In this document: positions 10,440-22,768 of the stretch, piece after piece
How positions within the stretch are numbered: position 1 is the stretch's first letter
Layout: the number at the start of each line of letters is the position of its first letter
NCBI GenBank assembly: GCA_947683425.1
Contig: CANTUQ010000081.1
Span: 9,854,501-9,918,500 of the forward strand
Source of the DNA: Excoecaria cochinchinensis
Lineage: Eukaryota > Streptophyta > Magnoliopsida > Malpighiales > Euphorbiaceae
DNA: 64,000 nucleotides
Reading direction: 5' to 3'
Made by a program: the position numbers and the translations under genes
The notes under the pieces: model-generated
The model's input: only the letters and a program-made list of their open reading frames with translations
What the model was told of the DNA's origin: nothing
Databases searched by the model: none

Positions 10440-12709
10440 GGCCTATGCTATAAAGGCTCGTGAGGAGCAGGATGCCCCAGAGGTGATAGTTGGTATTTTT
10501 CTGCTCTTTGACACTAAGATGCATGCTTTAATTGACCTTAGATCCACACACTCGTACTTATGTTCTAAAAAGTTATGTGCTAGACTATCCCTTGTTGACT
10601 AGTTAGATTATGACATTTGTGTGATTAGTCCATTGGGGCATAGTGTTATTGTGAATGGAGTGTATAGGAATTGCCCTATAGTGCTCCAGGGTAAAGCTTT
10701 TAATGCAGATTTGATTGACTTGCCCTTTCGTGAATTTGATTTGATTCTGGGAATGGACTGGCTATGTAAGCACCATGTAATAGTTGATTGTAGCAGGAAG
10801 ACTATAGTGCTTAGAAGTCCAGATCAGTCTAATGTGGTTGTGCGGGGTATTCATTCCAGTCAAATGTCTAATGTGATTTCTGTTATGCAAGCCTGTCGGT
10901 ATTTGAGAAAGGGATGCGAAGTTTTTTTGAATTTGGTTTTGGATGCTAAGCGGGGTAAAGTGAATTTGCAAGATATACCAGTGGTAAGTGAGTTTCCTGA
11001 TGTGTTTCCAGAAGAAATACCAGGGTTGCCCCCAGAAAGAGAAGTTGAGTTGTCTATTGAAGTGCTACCAGGTACCACCCCTATATCTAGAGCTCCTTAC
11101 CATATGGCTCCCACTGAATTGAAAGAGCTGAAGACTCAGTTACAGGAGTTGCTGGATAAAAGTTTTATTCGGCCCAATATGTCTCTGTGGGGTGCTCCTG
11201 TGTTGTTTGTTAAAAAGAAAGATGGCACCCTGAGAATGTGTATTGATTATCGACAGATCAATAAGGTGATAGTGAAGAATAAGTAGCCCTTGCCAAGAAT
11301 AGAAGATTTATTTGATCAGTTGAGAGGAGCAGGTGTCTTCTCCAAGATTGACTTGAAATCTGGGTATTATCAGATTCGGGTGAGGAATGATGATGTCTTG
11401 AAGATTGCCTTTCAGACCTGATATGGTCATTATGAGTTTTTGGTCATGCTATTCGGGTTGACTAATGCGCCCGTAACTTTCATGGATCTGATGAATTGAG
11501 TATTTCGCCTGTGTCTTGATCAGTTTGCAGTTGTATTCATCGATGATATACTGGTGTATTCAAGGGACGAGCGAGAGCATGAGGAACATTTACGGATTGT
11601 GCTTTATACATTGAGAGAAAAGCAACTGCATGCGAAGCTCAGTAAATGTGATTTCTGGTTTAAAGAGGTATGCTTTTTAGGACATATAGTTTCTTCTGAT
11701 GGTATTAGAGTGGACCCAGCTAAAATTGAAGCAATTGTAAATTGGAGACTGCCTCGAAATGTGCCTGAAGTGAGAATTTTCTTAGGCTTGGCAGGGTATT
11801 ACCAACAACTTGTAAAAGGGTTTTCTATTATTGCCTCACCACTTACTAGATTGCTTTGAAAATGGATTAGATTTGAGTGGATTGACAGGTGTCAAGCCCG
11901 CTTTGAGCAGTTGAAGAAGATGTTTGTTGAAGTGCCTGTGCTTAATCAACCTATTTCGGGTAAAGAATACACCATGCATAGTGATGCTTCAGGGATTGGT
12001 CTTAGATGTGAATTGATGCAAGATGGGAAAGTAATAGCATATGCGTTAAGGTAGTTGAAGCCACATGAACCGAATTTTCCGACCTATGATTTTGAACTTG
12101 TTGCTGGTGTTTTTGCTTTGAAGATTTAGCGTCACTACTTGTATGGTGAGAGATGTAGAATCTACACTGATCATAAGAGCCTCAAATATCTGATGACATA
12201 GAAAGAACTTAATTTGAGACAGCGTCGATGGCTTGAATTGTTTAAAAACTATGACTGTATTATGGATTACCATCCTAATAAGGCTAATGTAGTAGCTGAT
12301 GCCTTAAGCAAAAAATTAGTTTCAGCTTTAACACTGCATCATAGCAGGTGGAGAATAGCCTCTGATGGAGCACTGATAGCTCAGCTGAAAGCTAGGCCTA
12401 ATCTGAGACAGTTAATTGTTGATGCTCAGAGATATAATTCTAAATTGCTCCAGACATTACAATTAGTCAGGAATGAAGACAACACTGACTATTCAGTGCA
12501 TGATGATGGTGCTCTTTACTATAAAGGCCGATTATGTGTGGCTGATGATAAAGAGTTAAAAGAAAAAGATTTTGTGTGAAGCTCACAATACTATCTTCAC
12601 CATGCATCCGGGAGGAAATAAAATTTACCACGATTTGAAACAGTTCTACTAGTGGTCTGGAATGTAGAAAGACGTAGTGAATTATGTATCCAAGTGTTTG
12701 ACCTGTCAG
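10440..12709 (+). pseudogene. Element G: chromovirus pol (PR-RT-RH-partial IN)
   Basis: One frame runs through protease, RT, RNase H and the start of integrase, closely matching element A. The protease active site reads LIDLRST instead of an intact D-(S/T/P)-G. The RT motif FIDDILVYS (near 11538) is intact. RNase H shows HSDASGIGL near 11978. Integrase retains the zinc-binding segment up to LTCQ at 12709, where Athila element F begins. In-frame stops lie near 10602, at 11284, and near 11419, 11497, 11857, 12052, 12127, 12199 and 12577. Most sit where the family has Arg, Gln or Trp, so they look like single transitions. The lineage is most likely Tekay/Del from similarity to A. Confidence 0.9.
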
Positions 12710-14136
12710 TGTTAACGTGCAAAACAATATAGTTTTAGGATAGCTTTTTTTTACCTTTTTCTTAGTTTTATGTTTGCATTTGTGTGATTTATACTTGGTT
12801 TTTAGCTGTTTTAATTTAGTATGTGTATTTATAGGGATCACTTGATATGAAGTGCAATTGAGTTCATTGAAGAGTGCAATTGAGTTCATTGGAGAAGGAT
12901 GATGAGTAGAGCAAAAGAGGAGGAACAGAAGAAGGTCACGACTCGGCACATCCGTTACGAGTCGTGACAAAGAGCAATGGTCACGAGTCGGCACCATTGT
13001 GATGACTCATGACAAGAAGGAAGGCTAGCGTCACGATATGGCACAAAAGTAACGAGTCGTGACAGAGACTGAAGGTGACGACTCAAGCTCGAGTCAGCAC
13101 ACCTGTCACGAGTCAGCACCAGCATTCCCTCCCAAGCGTTGTCTCATTTCATCACACCATTTCAAGCCACCTTTTCATGTTTACACCCATTCATAAGAGG
13201 CACAAGAAGAGTTGTCAAGAGGCCTATAAATAGAGGCAAGTAACTTCTAGAAAGGGGAGAACGAGAATGACAAAAAGATAGAGTCAAAGAAATAAGAGAA
13301 ATAAAAAGAAGTCTAGTTAATATCAAGTAAATTTCCTGAAGAGTATTGAAGAGATTCATCAACCAAATTCTTCTCTCTTTTCTCTTATTATTTGTTTGAT
13401 GTGTAGAATACTTCCTTGTTATTGTTTGATTTTAGATAATATGTACTTTGGCTAAGTCTCGTGTATTAGAATTACAATGATGAATTAATATTAAGAACTA
13501 TATTTTCCATATTTTTATAATGCATGAATGATTTAAGTTCAATTGAGTATGAAATGTGTTATGTATGCTTGATCACCATATGTAACTTGTAAATCAAATT
13601 GTTCACAATGAGAATTGGGGCATTTTGGTGGAAAAGCAATTGAATTTACTTAAAGGTTAGGAAAGTACCCGGAGAGAAGAAATCTACTTTAAGGGGTTAA
13701 AGAATTAGCATAGAACTTAATGATTTTTATTTATCTGTATAATGTCACGAGAGTGCTTGTAGACTCTAAATGAAAACACCTTTAATTGACAATGAGAGTT
13801 GCTTTTAAGGATTATTGGCTATATTCTCTAATCATTGCATATATTGGCTGTTTATCGATGGTTAAAGTTCTTGATTTATTCTCATTTGTAATTCTAATAT
13901 GCATTACTATATATTGTTTGAATTTCTCATTAGTTCACTTAGTTTAATTAGAGTAATTTTTAATTCGTAATAATTTTAGGAATAGTAGAACATTTCAACT
14001 TCTTTGATATTATTTGCCTATCCATCTAAGTATCTATTCTGTTAACATAAAATTTCTCTAGGGTTCCTAGTGTTCGACACCTTACTTACTCTATTCTAAG
14101 TCTTAGAGACTAGGGCATACAATTTGACCCGCTGCA
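12710..14136 (+). mobile_element. Element F: Athila 5' LTR
   Basis: The left edge is the point where integrase codons of G stop (TGTTAACGTGC begins right after the LTCQ codons). The right edge, ending GCTGCA, lies five bases before an Athila-type primer site. The length of about 1.43 kb fits Athila LTRs. A TATA box is at 13224-13233. A palindrome cluster at 12935-13110 has GTCACGACTCG and CGAGTCGTGAC as perfect 11-base arms. The predicted target duplication is GTCAG (12705-12709); its partner lies outside the window. Confidence 0.75.
13224..13233 (+). promoter_or_regulatory. TATA box in Athila LTR
   Basis: CTATAAATAG is a near-consensus plant TATA box, placed mid-LTR about 115 bases downstream of the palindrome cluster. 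It would set the U3/R boundary about 30 bases further right. The role is inferred from sequence and position. Confidence 0.65.
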
Positions 14137-14141
14137 AATTT

Positions 14142-14159
14142 TGGCGCCATTATCGGGGA
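14142..14159 (+). other. Primer-binding site of Athila element F (tRNA-Asp type)
   Basis: TGGCGCCATTATCGGGGA follows the LTR by five bases. Athila elements normally carry TGGCGCCGTTGCCGGGGA here, complementary to the 3' end of tRNA-Asp. This copy differs by two transitions (G to A, C to T). Confidence 0.85.
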
Positions 14160-14287
14160 TCTCTTATTTCAAATTTTTATTAATTTAGGGTAGAGAAAGG
14201 CTATTTTAGGCCTTAATTCAAAATTTAATTTTTATAGTTTATGTTTTGTTGTAGTGAGTTTATGTGATTTTTTATTTTAATTTTTAT

Positions 14288-14705
14288 GCATCATAGTAGA
14301 AGTACTAGTGATATTTTAAAATTTGATCCTGAAATTGAAAGAACTTTATGTGCCTTGTGTAGGGAACAAAGACAAAGACAAGCAGAAGAATAAGAATTGA
14401 ATAAGAAGGCCAAACCGGAAAGAAGAACATTAGGTGATTTTGCCATGCCCGACATAATGGGTAGTTTTAGAGGGATTGTGGCTCCATCTATTGCTAATAA
14501 TAACCCGACATAATGGGTAGTTTTAGAGGGATTGTGGCTCCATCTATTGCTAACAATAGCTTTGAAATCAAGGCAAGCATCATTCATATGGTGCAAAATA
14601 ATTAATTTGGCGGTTAACTTGGAGAGGATCCATATGTTCACATATTGGCATTTCTTAATGTGTGTGCAACTTTTAAGATCAATGGAGTGACTGATAATGC
14701 AATAA
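14288..14705 (+). pseudogene. Element F: Athila gag, segment 1
   Basis: The Gag N-terminus begins at ATG 14288 (MHHSRSTSDILKFDPEIER) and reaches RRTLGDFAMPDIMGSFRGIV, which matches the Athila Gag pattern. A TAA lies at about 14391. A 56-base tandem duplication (14448-14503 and 14504-14559) then throws the frame out. Recognisable Gag codons continue to 14705, where solo LTR S1 is inserted, and resume at 17092. The 14160-14287 leader holds nothing identifiable. Confidence 0.85.
14448..14559 (+). repeat. 56-base tandem duplication in Athila gag
   Basis: Two copies of a 56-base unit starting CCCGACATAATGGG, at 14448-14503 and 14504-14559, are almost identical. Since 56 is not a multiple of three, the second copy shifts the reading frame. 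Confidence 0.9.
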
Positions 14706-17086
14706 TGTAACACCCCAAAACCTCCCTAGTAGAGTAAGCCTTAAGAGTGTGTGTGTGTGTGTATGTGGTTAATGTTGAGTATGTGTTATGTTAAGTGAAT
14801 TAAGTTGTTATGTGTGTGTATTGGGTTATGTTCTAGTATGAAGTGTGTATATGAGAGTAGTGTATGTTAGGAGGCTAGAATTGGGTGAGTTATGGAGGAT
14901 TAGAGTTGGGTGTGCTTTTCCTCTTGATAGAGTGACATGTGGCAAGTGAGAGGATAAGTATTGGGAAAAGAGAGAGAGAGACTTTAGCTGGTTTCCTTTC
15001 TTCTTCTTCTTCTTCTTCTTCTTCTTTCTCTTTCCCGTTACTTGGCTCCTTCTTTTCCCTTTCTTCTTTATTTCTTCTTGAATTCTTCCTTTTGCTATAA
15101 ATTCTAGTGAGTTTTGGGTAGCCTAAGCTGGTGTGGTAAGTGATAAGTAATAATTCTTCTTTCTTTCCTTTAGATGAGTTTTTGTAATTGTAAGTTAGGG
15201 TTTAAACATGTTTGGTGTTGTTGGGTTTTGTGTTTCAGAGAATCCTCCTAGAGAATCCAAGGGTAAGGAAGTAGCGAGCGGCAGTGGAGCCCCTTGATTG
15301 GAGGTTTACTAATTTCAGGTTTGGGAATTTGCTTTGATTTGATATTCGTGTATGGGTTTTGAAATATGCATGAAATTCTGGAATTTATGATGTGTAAATA
15401 AGTTTGTATTGGTAAATATGATATGGGTTTTGAGTTTTGATGAGTTAGGTGGCATAATTATGGAATTATTGAATCAAATATGATGTTGATTGAACTTTGT
15501 TTTATAATTTCCTGGTTTTGTGATTTTTGAGATCTTTATTTGTGAATTGATGATTTATGTTGGAATTAAATTGTGGAAATATGTTGTTGATGTTGGTTGT
15601 GGCATGTGGAAGGCTTAATTTGAGGTAAGATGGAGTTAGAAGTGATTTGGATTAAATTGGTTTTGGTTTGAAGGGGAAATTCTGGGTTACGTTTAGCTGG
15701 GGACTGGGAATCTCGCTTCTGTCGCGAGCGCGATTGAAGAGGATTTCCAGCTCTTGCGTGTTCAGCTTGAAGGAATGCTGGCCGTCCGACTCGTGCTCCC
15801 TTCCTGTGCGTGCGAGTTGTGCATCTCAGCAGGGCGATGGCAGCAGGAGAGGATCAACACGACACGTGCTGATGAAGCACGACTCGTGCTCCTGTAGCTT
15901 CCTCAGCATGGGGTGGAGCGACATCTGACACGAGTCGTGTCCCTCAGCACGACTCGTGTCCGATGCCTTTCTGTCGTGAGCGCGATAGAAACCCCCATCC
16001 TGCCCTATTTTCTTTTGTACCCAGTTTTCCAAAAATGAATTCTAAATGTCTTTTTCGTGTCTTTTTCCTACGGTTTACTATATGAATTGTTATATGAATA
16101 TATTTATATGAATTATGCATGACAAATTATATATATATTGCAAATTGAAACATGATTTGGTTTATGCATGACCTGTTAGAGTCGAATAAGTGGATAGTTA
16201 GGCATGCCTAATAGAGTTACTGTTGCTGCAGCTAGTGTATGATTTGGACCCTGATCAGGTCCCCCGACTGGATCTTCGTGATCCCTATATACCGAATCTA
16301 CGTGAAAATGTTTTTGGAACAAAAATTAAAAGATTGTTTTGATACCCTCGGGTATCATGTGTTATGAGAATACTGTTAATACCTTCGGGTATCTACGCGC
16401 ACTCGTTATCCACTGTTTTGATAGAGCAGGTGCAATAATGTTAATTGTTATTATACGTGAATTCTGGAATATGGCATATTGGTAATAATACGACTATAAT
16501 GCTGTTATACTTTAAGTTAATTTGTGAAATCTTAACATTTAACTGTGCCATTCGCTTGTGATTATTTGTTGATGCCACTGTGAGTGGTCGTTGTGCATCT
16601 TTGTTTCCCCACTAAGCGTTTTCGCTTAGCACGAGTATTTTATCCGTGCAGGTGTGGAAGGTTTGAAGGGTTGAACAGCGGTTTCACATCAGCAGGGCCA
16701 ACACGATTAGTGGATAGCAGATTTTGTAGTTTAGGCCTTGTATTCTTTTTGCATGTGTTATAGTCTTGTACTTTTGAAACTATGTAAAGAATATATTGTA
16801 AATCATTTTGATACTAGTTATATGTAACTATTCAGTTGTGCTGAGGCACTTTTGTATCCTTTTGGAATATGTAAAGTCACTTTTGCTATATTAATGAAAT
16901 GCAATATTTTGCCCTAGGGCCTATTCTCTGATGAATGATGAAATTTCAATTTATTCATTTGTATATGTAATTGGTGTGCAATGATTGGTGCTGTTTGAGC
17001 GTTTGTGGGTGGCAACTCTTATCTATCGGGGACCTTCATCCTCTTCATAGGGTGAAGTTCTCTACGTATATGTAAGGGGTGTTACA
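14706..17086 (+). mobile_element. Solo LTR S1 (chromovirus type) with perfect TSD
   Basis: Begins TGTAACACCCC and ends GGGGTGTTACA, flanked by identical 5-base target duplications AATAA at 14701-14705 and 17087-17091. Athila gag continues on both sides, which confirms both edges. There is no internal region, so this is an LTR left by recombination between two LTRs. It contains a TTC microsatellite (15000-15027), a TATA-like TGCTATAAATT near 15091, a CpG-rich palindrome cluster (15717-15990), the palindrome TTAGGCATGCCTAA (16198-16211) and the double hairpin (16607-16655). The shared modules place it with the chromovirus LTRs A, B and S2. Confidence 0.92.
16607..16655 (+). other. Conserved LTR double hairpin in S1
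   Basis: CTAAGCG (16612-16618) pairs with CGCTTAG (16623-16629), directly followed by a weaker second stem GCACG(A)G with CCGTGC ending at 16649, then AGGTG. The same structure lies about 420-480 bases before the 3' end of S1, S2 and A. The role is unknown. Confidence 0.75.
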
Positions 17087-17091
17087 AATAA

Positions 17092-17526
17092 AGCTTAGGC
17101 TTTTTCCATTTTCGGTCAAGGAAAAGGCACAACTTTGGCTTGCTAGTTTGCCTAGTGAGTCAATCACCACTTGGGATCAATTAAAGCAAGCATTTCTCCA
17201 CAAATATTTTCCCCCACACAAGACTGCAAAGTTTCGTAATGAGATCGCTACTTTTAAGTAAAATGCAAGTGAGACCATCTATGCAGCTTGGGAACGATTC
17301 AAGGAACTTCAAAGGCAATGTCCACATCATGATTTGCCAGATTGGATGATCCTTCAAATTTTCTACAATGGATTGACAGATGACAATAGAAATATTGTCA
17401 ATGCAGCTTCTATTGGGAAATGGATGGAGAAAATAGCTAGGGAGGCTGTTACATTGCTGGAAGAACTTGCATCTCAAGGATACATGGGAGATAAGCCAAC
17501 AATGGCAAGAGCAAAAGGAGTCTTGT
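17092..17526 (+). pseudogene. Element F: Athila gag, segment 2
   Basis: Gag continues directly after the S1 target duplication with LRLFPFSVKEKAQLWLASLP, then ITTWDQLKQAFLHKYFPP and CPHHDLPDWMILQIFYNGL. These are the core residues of the plant Retrotrans_gag domain as found in Athila. There is one TAA near 17259. The segment ends at 17526, where element A is inserted. The coding sequence resumes at 32467. Confidence 0.92.
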
Positions 17527-17916
17527 TATAACACCCCCTACCCATACGTAGGCGTACCCATCCTCAAGGGGTAAGAAGCCGTATGAGCCGGGTGTGTCAC
17601 CAAGCAGATAAAGATACAAAACATACATTAATACATAATAACCATACATCATTACGGGGAAATTAGAACCTTCATAAGCATCAGAATGATCCATCATTAC
17701 AATAGCAAAATTCGTTACAATAATGTTCTGATCAAAAGTCAGAATAAATAATTACATATCCCAAAAGTATATAAATGCGGAAGCTTTACAAAATAATGGT
17801 ATAAAAAGAGTTCCGATACAAAAGAATCAACATGTTATCAAAAATAAAGCCCTAAAACTAATCCCTCTGTGTTGGCTTGACTGGCGACAACTCTCCCAAA
17901 AGAACTCCATCCTCCG

Positions 17917-17964
17917 CACCTGCACGGATAAAACACCGTGCTAAGCGATAAACGCTTAGTGGGG
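17917..17964 (-). other. Conserved LTR double hairpin in element A 3' LTR
   Basis: On the + strand GCACGG (17922-17927) pairs with CCGTGC (17936-17941), and CTAAGCG (17941-17947) pairs with CGCTTAG (17953-17959), then GTGGGG. Both stems are perfect. The second copy in the 5' LTR lies at 29351-29398. Confidence 0.8.
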
Positions 17965-20900
17965 AACACACAACAAAAGAGTGGACGGCCATTCACAATG
18001 GTCGTCAATGTAATACACATACAATATGACAAATGCGGATAATGATATCAGCTATATAATCATACTTGCATAATAAAGACATGCATTCAGAAGTTCACAT
18101 CCACATTCATTTACACTTTAATTGATTTCTCATACTTATCATTATAGGCATCCAAATACCATATTCTTGTAATCATATCAAAGCGGAACAAAACAAAAAG
18201 AACACCTGCTGACTCACAATAGTAGATAACGAGTAAACGCATAGCGTACCTTACGGGCACGAATCGAACGCATAGCATACCTTACGGGTACGAATCGAAA
18301 ACCATTTTATTTTTGTTGCATTCAAAACATTTTACAAAGGGGGACCTTAAACAAGATCCAAAACGCATAAGGGGTTCACAAGGAACCAAACAGGGACCTG
18401 ATCGGGGTCCAGACAGAACTGAGGGCTGCAGCTAAAAGACTCTATTAGGCATACCTAACTATCCACTTACTTGACTCTAGCAGGTCATGCATCATTCAAC
18501 TCATGTTTCCAAGTGTAATACATCATTATACTCACATTCATCTCAATGAATCATAAAGAAGACATGCATAACCCAATATCATTCAACAACCTATAACATG
18601 CAATATCATATACGTTACTTATTATTTGGCTAAGTTAAAATTCCCATTATATCATTTACACATTAAAAACACATAAATGAGGACAAAAGAACTCAAAACA
18701 GAAGAAAAAGGATTGAGAAAGACCCATATACGTTTGATAAAAACAGAAGGGACAGAAGCTTAGAGGGGCACGAGTCGTGCTTGAGGAGCACGACTTGTGC
18801 TCCTGGAGCCCTGAGGGGCACGACTCGTGCTCCTGCTCCTAGCAAGGGAGCGCGAGTTGTGCTCCCAGAGCACGACCCGTTCTTGGCTTCCCGCTAGGAG
18901 CACGACTCGTGTTCCAGGAGCACGACTCGTGCTCCTGCTCTCTCACTCCCTCAGAAGGCATAGAAAGAGAAGAGAAAAAGAAAGAACACTTACCCAGATG
19001 CATGAGGAGGACACGACTCACACACCCACACACGACTCGGACAAGCACACAGACAACAAATAAAGAAAGCAAAAACATGAAAGAGAAGGGACAGAGGCGT
19101 GAGGAGCCGCACAAGTCGTGTCTAAGGGACACGTCTTATAACAACCCAAAATGGCCCTAGTCGGAATTTGCATACGAAGTCGGGAACGGAAGGGTATTTC
19201 GGTAATTTGTGCTTGAGAAAGTTTGGTTAATTAGGACTAAAGTGCAAAGAAAATAATTAATTATTAATAAGATGTTAAGTGAGGAGTTATCTAGTGGAAC
19301 ATGTGTATGGTACTTAGGAAGTGATTGGATAAGATTGTGACACTTGGGTTTGTAGGATGATGACAAGTGGTTTATAAGGAATTGTTAGAGTGTGCTTGAA
19401 GTGTATGGAAGTAGGATGTGAGTGGGTTAAGAAATGATATGGTGTGAGTGGTGTTTGGTGTATTGAAGATATTTATTCAAGTATTGTTTGTGTGTGTATG
19501 GTGTATGGTGCAAGGTGGAATAAGTCAAAAGATGGATTAAGGAACCAATAAGATTAGGACAAGTGGCTTGGTAGGTGGGCAATTAATGGGAAAAGAATTA
19601 AAGGAAAAGAAGAAAGAGAGGGAGAGCAGATTCACGTTGGGACTCCCTCCTCTCTCTTTCGTTCTTTCTCTTCTTCTTCTCTTCTTTCCCCATTTCTTGC
19701 GTTTCCTCTCTTGTTTGTGTGGGTTGGAGCTGGTTTTGGAAGTGTTTGAGAGCTAGATTGAAGAGGTAAGTGATTAGATTTTGGATGTTGTGTTTGGATT
19801 TTGGATTTTCTTCTTCTTTGGTTTTGTTTAAGATAAGGGTTGTGGAAGAGTAATCGTGGGTTTTGGTTTTGTGCAAGCTTTGGGTTTCAAGAAGAAGAAC
19901 AAAGGCAAGGAGAAAGTTCAAGAGTGAGGATTAGCTGTGTTTTGGTCTACAAGAGGTTTGGGAGCTTCGATTTCTTCATTTGTGTTTGTGTTGTCAATTG
20001 CCTATTTTCTCCTTGGATCATGTGTTTGTATTGTTAATTGCTTTCTGGAAATTTGAATGCTTTGATATGAGTTTATGCATGAATTAAGTTGAGTAAATGT
20101 GTTAGTAATCCATGTATTTGATTGAGATAAATGTATATGTGGGTTGGTATTGAAATGCATGAGTTTGGGGATTTCTTTGAATTCGATGTTTTATGGTGAT
20201 TTTCATAATCCTGTTCAGCTCTCTTTTGACATCCATGCATTTTTTTTTGTCATAGGTGTAGTTATAGAGCTCTAAATCATGTGATTTTTGATTCATTAGA
20301 ACCATAGTTTCCATGCCTTTAAATGTCTCAGAAATATCCTTGGACAAATTCTCGCTCTAAGACATCAAAAAATTGATTACAAATGTAGTGTCCCTATTGT
20401 GTCGGGGTGTTTGAATAGTATGGGTTGTGGAGATCATATCTGGAGTTATAGATGTGCATTTGACCTGAAATTTGTTGCCTATGAACGGTAACATCCTAGG
20501 AAACATTTGTTAAGAAGGAAGTTTTGGCTAAAAATGAGGTTTAGAGGTCGGTTTAGGCAATACGAGTTGGGCACGTTGAGCAGTCCCGTTTGGCTTCAGG
20601 GGTGAGCCTCTGTCGCGAGCGCGACAGTGTCGCGACCTCGCGACAGAAAAATGTGTTTTTAAGCTTTTCTTCTTCATTTTTGACCCTTGGTTGGTTTGGG
20701 GCACTTGCCTTTCCTTCCCCTTCTTTAGGTTGAGTATTTTTGGGCACGTTTTGCTTCCGAAGTGCATCCGAACTTCGTTGTTACTGTCTAAAACTTAGTC
20801 ATTTATTGTTTAGAGTTTGGAGATAGGATTAATGTTCAAAAATGGAATTATGGTGTTTTTGATGTTCATAATAGTTTAATTGTTATGGTTTTGATTTAGA

Positions 20901-21165
20901 TGATGCATGAAGCCTTGAATGTGAGCTATTGAATTTAATTGTGTTGAATGACGATTAGTATTGATATTATAGTTTGTGTATATGGATATTGTTAGTGGCA
21001 TGATTTATTTGGATTTCTTGGTATGGATGTTGTGTTCATGTTGTCAATGATGTGTGGCTTGCTGGAGATGAGGTAAGAGACCTTTGGTTATATTTTGTGT
21101 GTTTGTGGGTGAGTTTGAGGAAGGAAAGATCCCGCAGAATTCTGTAGATTTTCGGAATCACGACT

Positions 21166-21495
21166 CTGTCGCGAGCGCGACAGAGACCGGTGATCCTGAT
21201 GCTGTGCCATCGCGAGCACGCGACGATGTCGCGAGCCCGCGATAGCAATAGCTTGTGTGCTCTCTGTCGCGAGCGCGACAACTGTCGCGATCGCGACAGA
21301 GCACTTTGTTGGCCTGTGCTATCGCGAGCACGCGACTTGTCGCGACCCCGCGATAGCCATGCTTGCTCTCTGTCGCGATCGCGACAACGTCGCGAGCGCG
21401 ACAGAGCCAGGCTCTTCTCTCCTTCCCGCGATCGCGAAGTCTGTCGCGCGCACGCAGCGAAGAGACTATGGTCTCTGTCGCGAGCGCGACAGATG
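21166..21495 (+). repeat. CpG-rich palindrome cluster in S2
   Basis: About ten variants of CTGTCGCGAGCGCGACAG over 330 bases. The one at 21282-21299, CTGTCGCGATCGCGACAG, is a perfect 18-base palindrome, and that at 21166-21183 has perfect 8-base arms with a 2-base centre. A smaller group lies at 20610-20646. The CpG content is very high compared with the AT-rich LTR around it. Arg- and Ser-rich open frames on both strands here are by-products of the repeat. Confidence 0.9.
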
Positions 21496-22717
21496 TGTTG
21501 TGCTGAATGAGTTTTCTTGGTGATTCCAATGCCTAATTTCCGAACTTGTAGTACCTTTAAGTTTATACTTGGACTATTCTATGAAGTATATTAATATAAT
21601 TGGATATGTTATGCTTGGATAGTGTGATGAATTATAAGAATGTGCTTTGTTAAATTATGAGTCATGATGTGAGGCATGATTTGTATTATGCATTGACCTG
21701 CAAGAGTCAGTCTAGTGGATAGTTAGGCATGCCTAATAGAGTCTTCTGTAGCTGCAGCGCCCTTTGAATGATTTGGACCCTGATCAGGTCCCCGTTTGGT
21801 TCCTCGCGAACCCCTTTCTGTACTCGGATCTCCGTGATCCTTTTTAATGTGTTTGGATCTTGTTTAAGATCCCCCTCTCTGTGAAATGTTTTTAAAAAAA
21901 TAAAATGTTTGTCGATTCGCACCCGTAAGGTGGAAATAGTTCGATTCGTACCCGTAAGGTGCGACTGATCGTGCCAGCGAGGCACTGTCTGATTTCTCGT
22001 TATCCACTATTTTGAGTCAGCAGGTATTTTATTCGCTTTGTCTGATATGAATATGAGATTATGATAACTGTTTGGTTAAGATTTCAATAATATGAATCAG
22101 CTACCTTTCTGAATGTGATTATGGAAGTTGAATAGTTTGAATATGACTCAGGTATGCATTTGTATATGCTTAACGCCCGTATGGTATTATGAATGTGTCT
22201 AACTGAGTGGTTGAGATGTATGCATGCGAACTAGTATGTATAAATACACTGGCTTGCATCATTGTATGCTATGGTTAATTGTGTGAATGAGTATTGTCAT
22301 ATTGAGATGCAATGCATGTGGATCGAAGTTCGTTAAGTGCATGTGCCATAATGTAACGATATGCTATATGTTCTTATGAACTCAGATATCGCAGTGTTTC
22401 TAATATGTTGTTGTGTGTTTGCAATTCACGGTATGATATAGTGTGGATTAGTTGTGCAGTGAAGTGTTGTTATTCGATACCTCGGCGAACCGGTCAGTTT
22501 AATGTATGTGTTATTGTATGTGGTTCTGCATGGTGATATCTGTATTATGAATGATGCTGCGTTTGCCTTGACTTATTTTGACATAAGTATACAGATATGA
22601 ATGCCTTTGCTATGTAAGTCTGATTATATATGTGTCATGAATATCCGCATTAACCATTTGAATGTGATTTGCTTTGGCGACCATTGTGAATGGCCGTCCA
22701 TATTGCTTGTGTGTTCT

Positions 22718-22768
22718 CCCCACTAAGCGTTTATCGCTTAGCACGGATTTCCTTTCCGTGCAGGTGGC
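22718..22768 (+). other. Conserved LTR double hairpin in S2
   Basis: CTAAGCG (22723-22729) pairs with CGCTTAG (22735-22741), and GCACGG (22741-22746) pairs with CCGTGC (22756-22761). The loop of the second stem is pyrimidine-rich and the stem is followed by AGGTGG, so it could also resemble a splice acceptor (GCAG then GTGG). Confidence 0.8.

Noticed and set aside
14240..14260. TTGTAGTG as the far end of a CACTA element starting at 6255
   Set aside because: It lies in the Athila leader after the primer site, lacks the longer terminal match, and would require the CACTA element to span the G/F insertion.
21036..21529. Arg/Ser/Asp-rich open frames on both strands in S2
   Set aside because: The same repeated CpG palindromes give RDR-like peptides in several frames of both strands, so there is no sign of a real coding frame.
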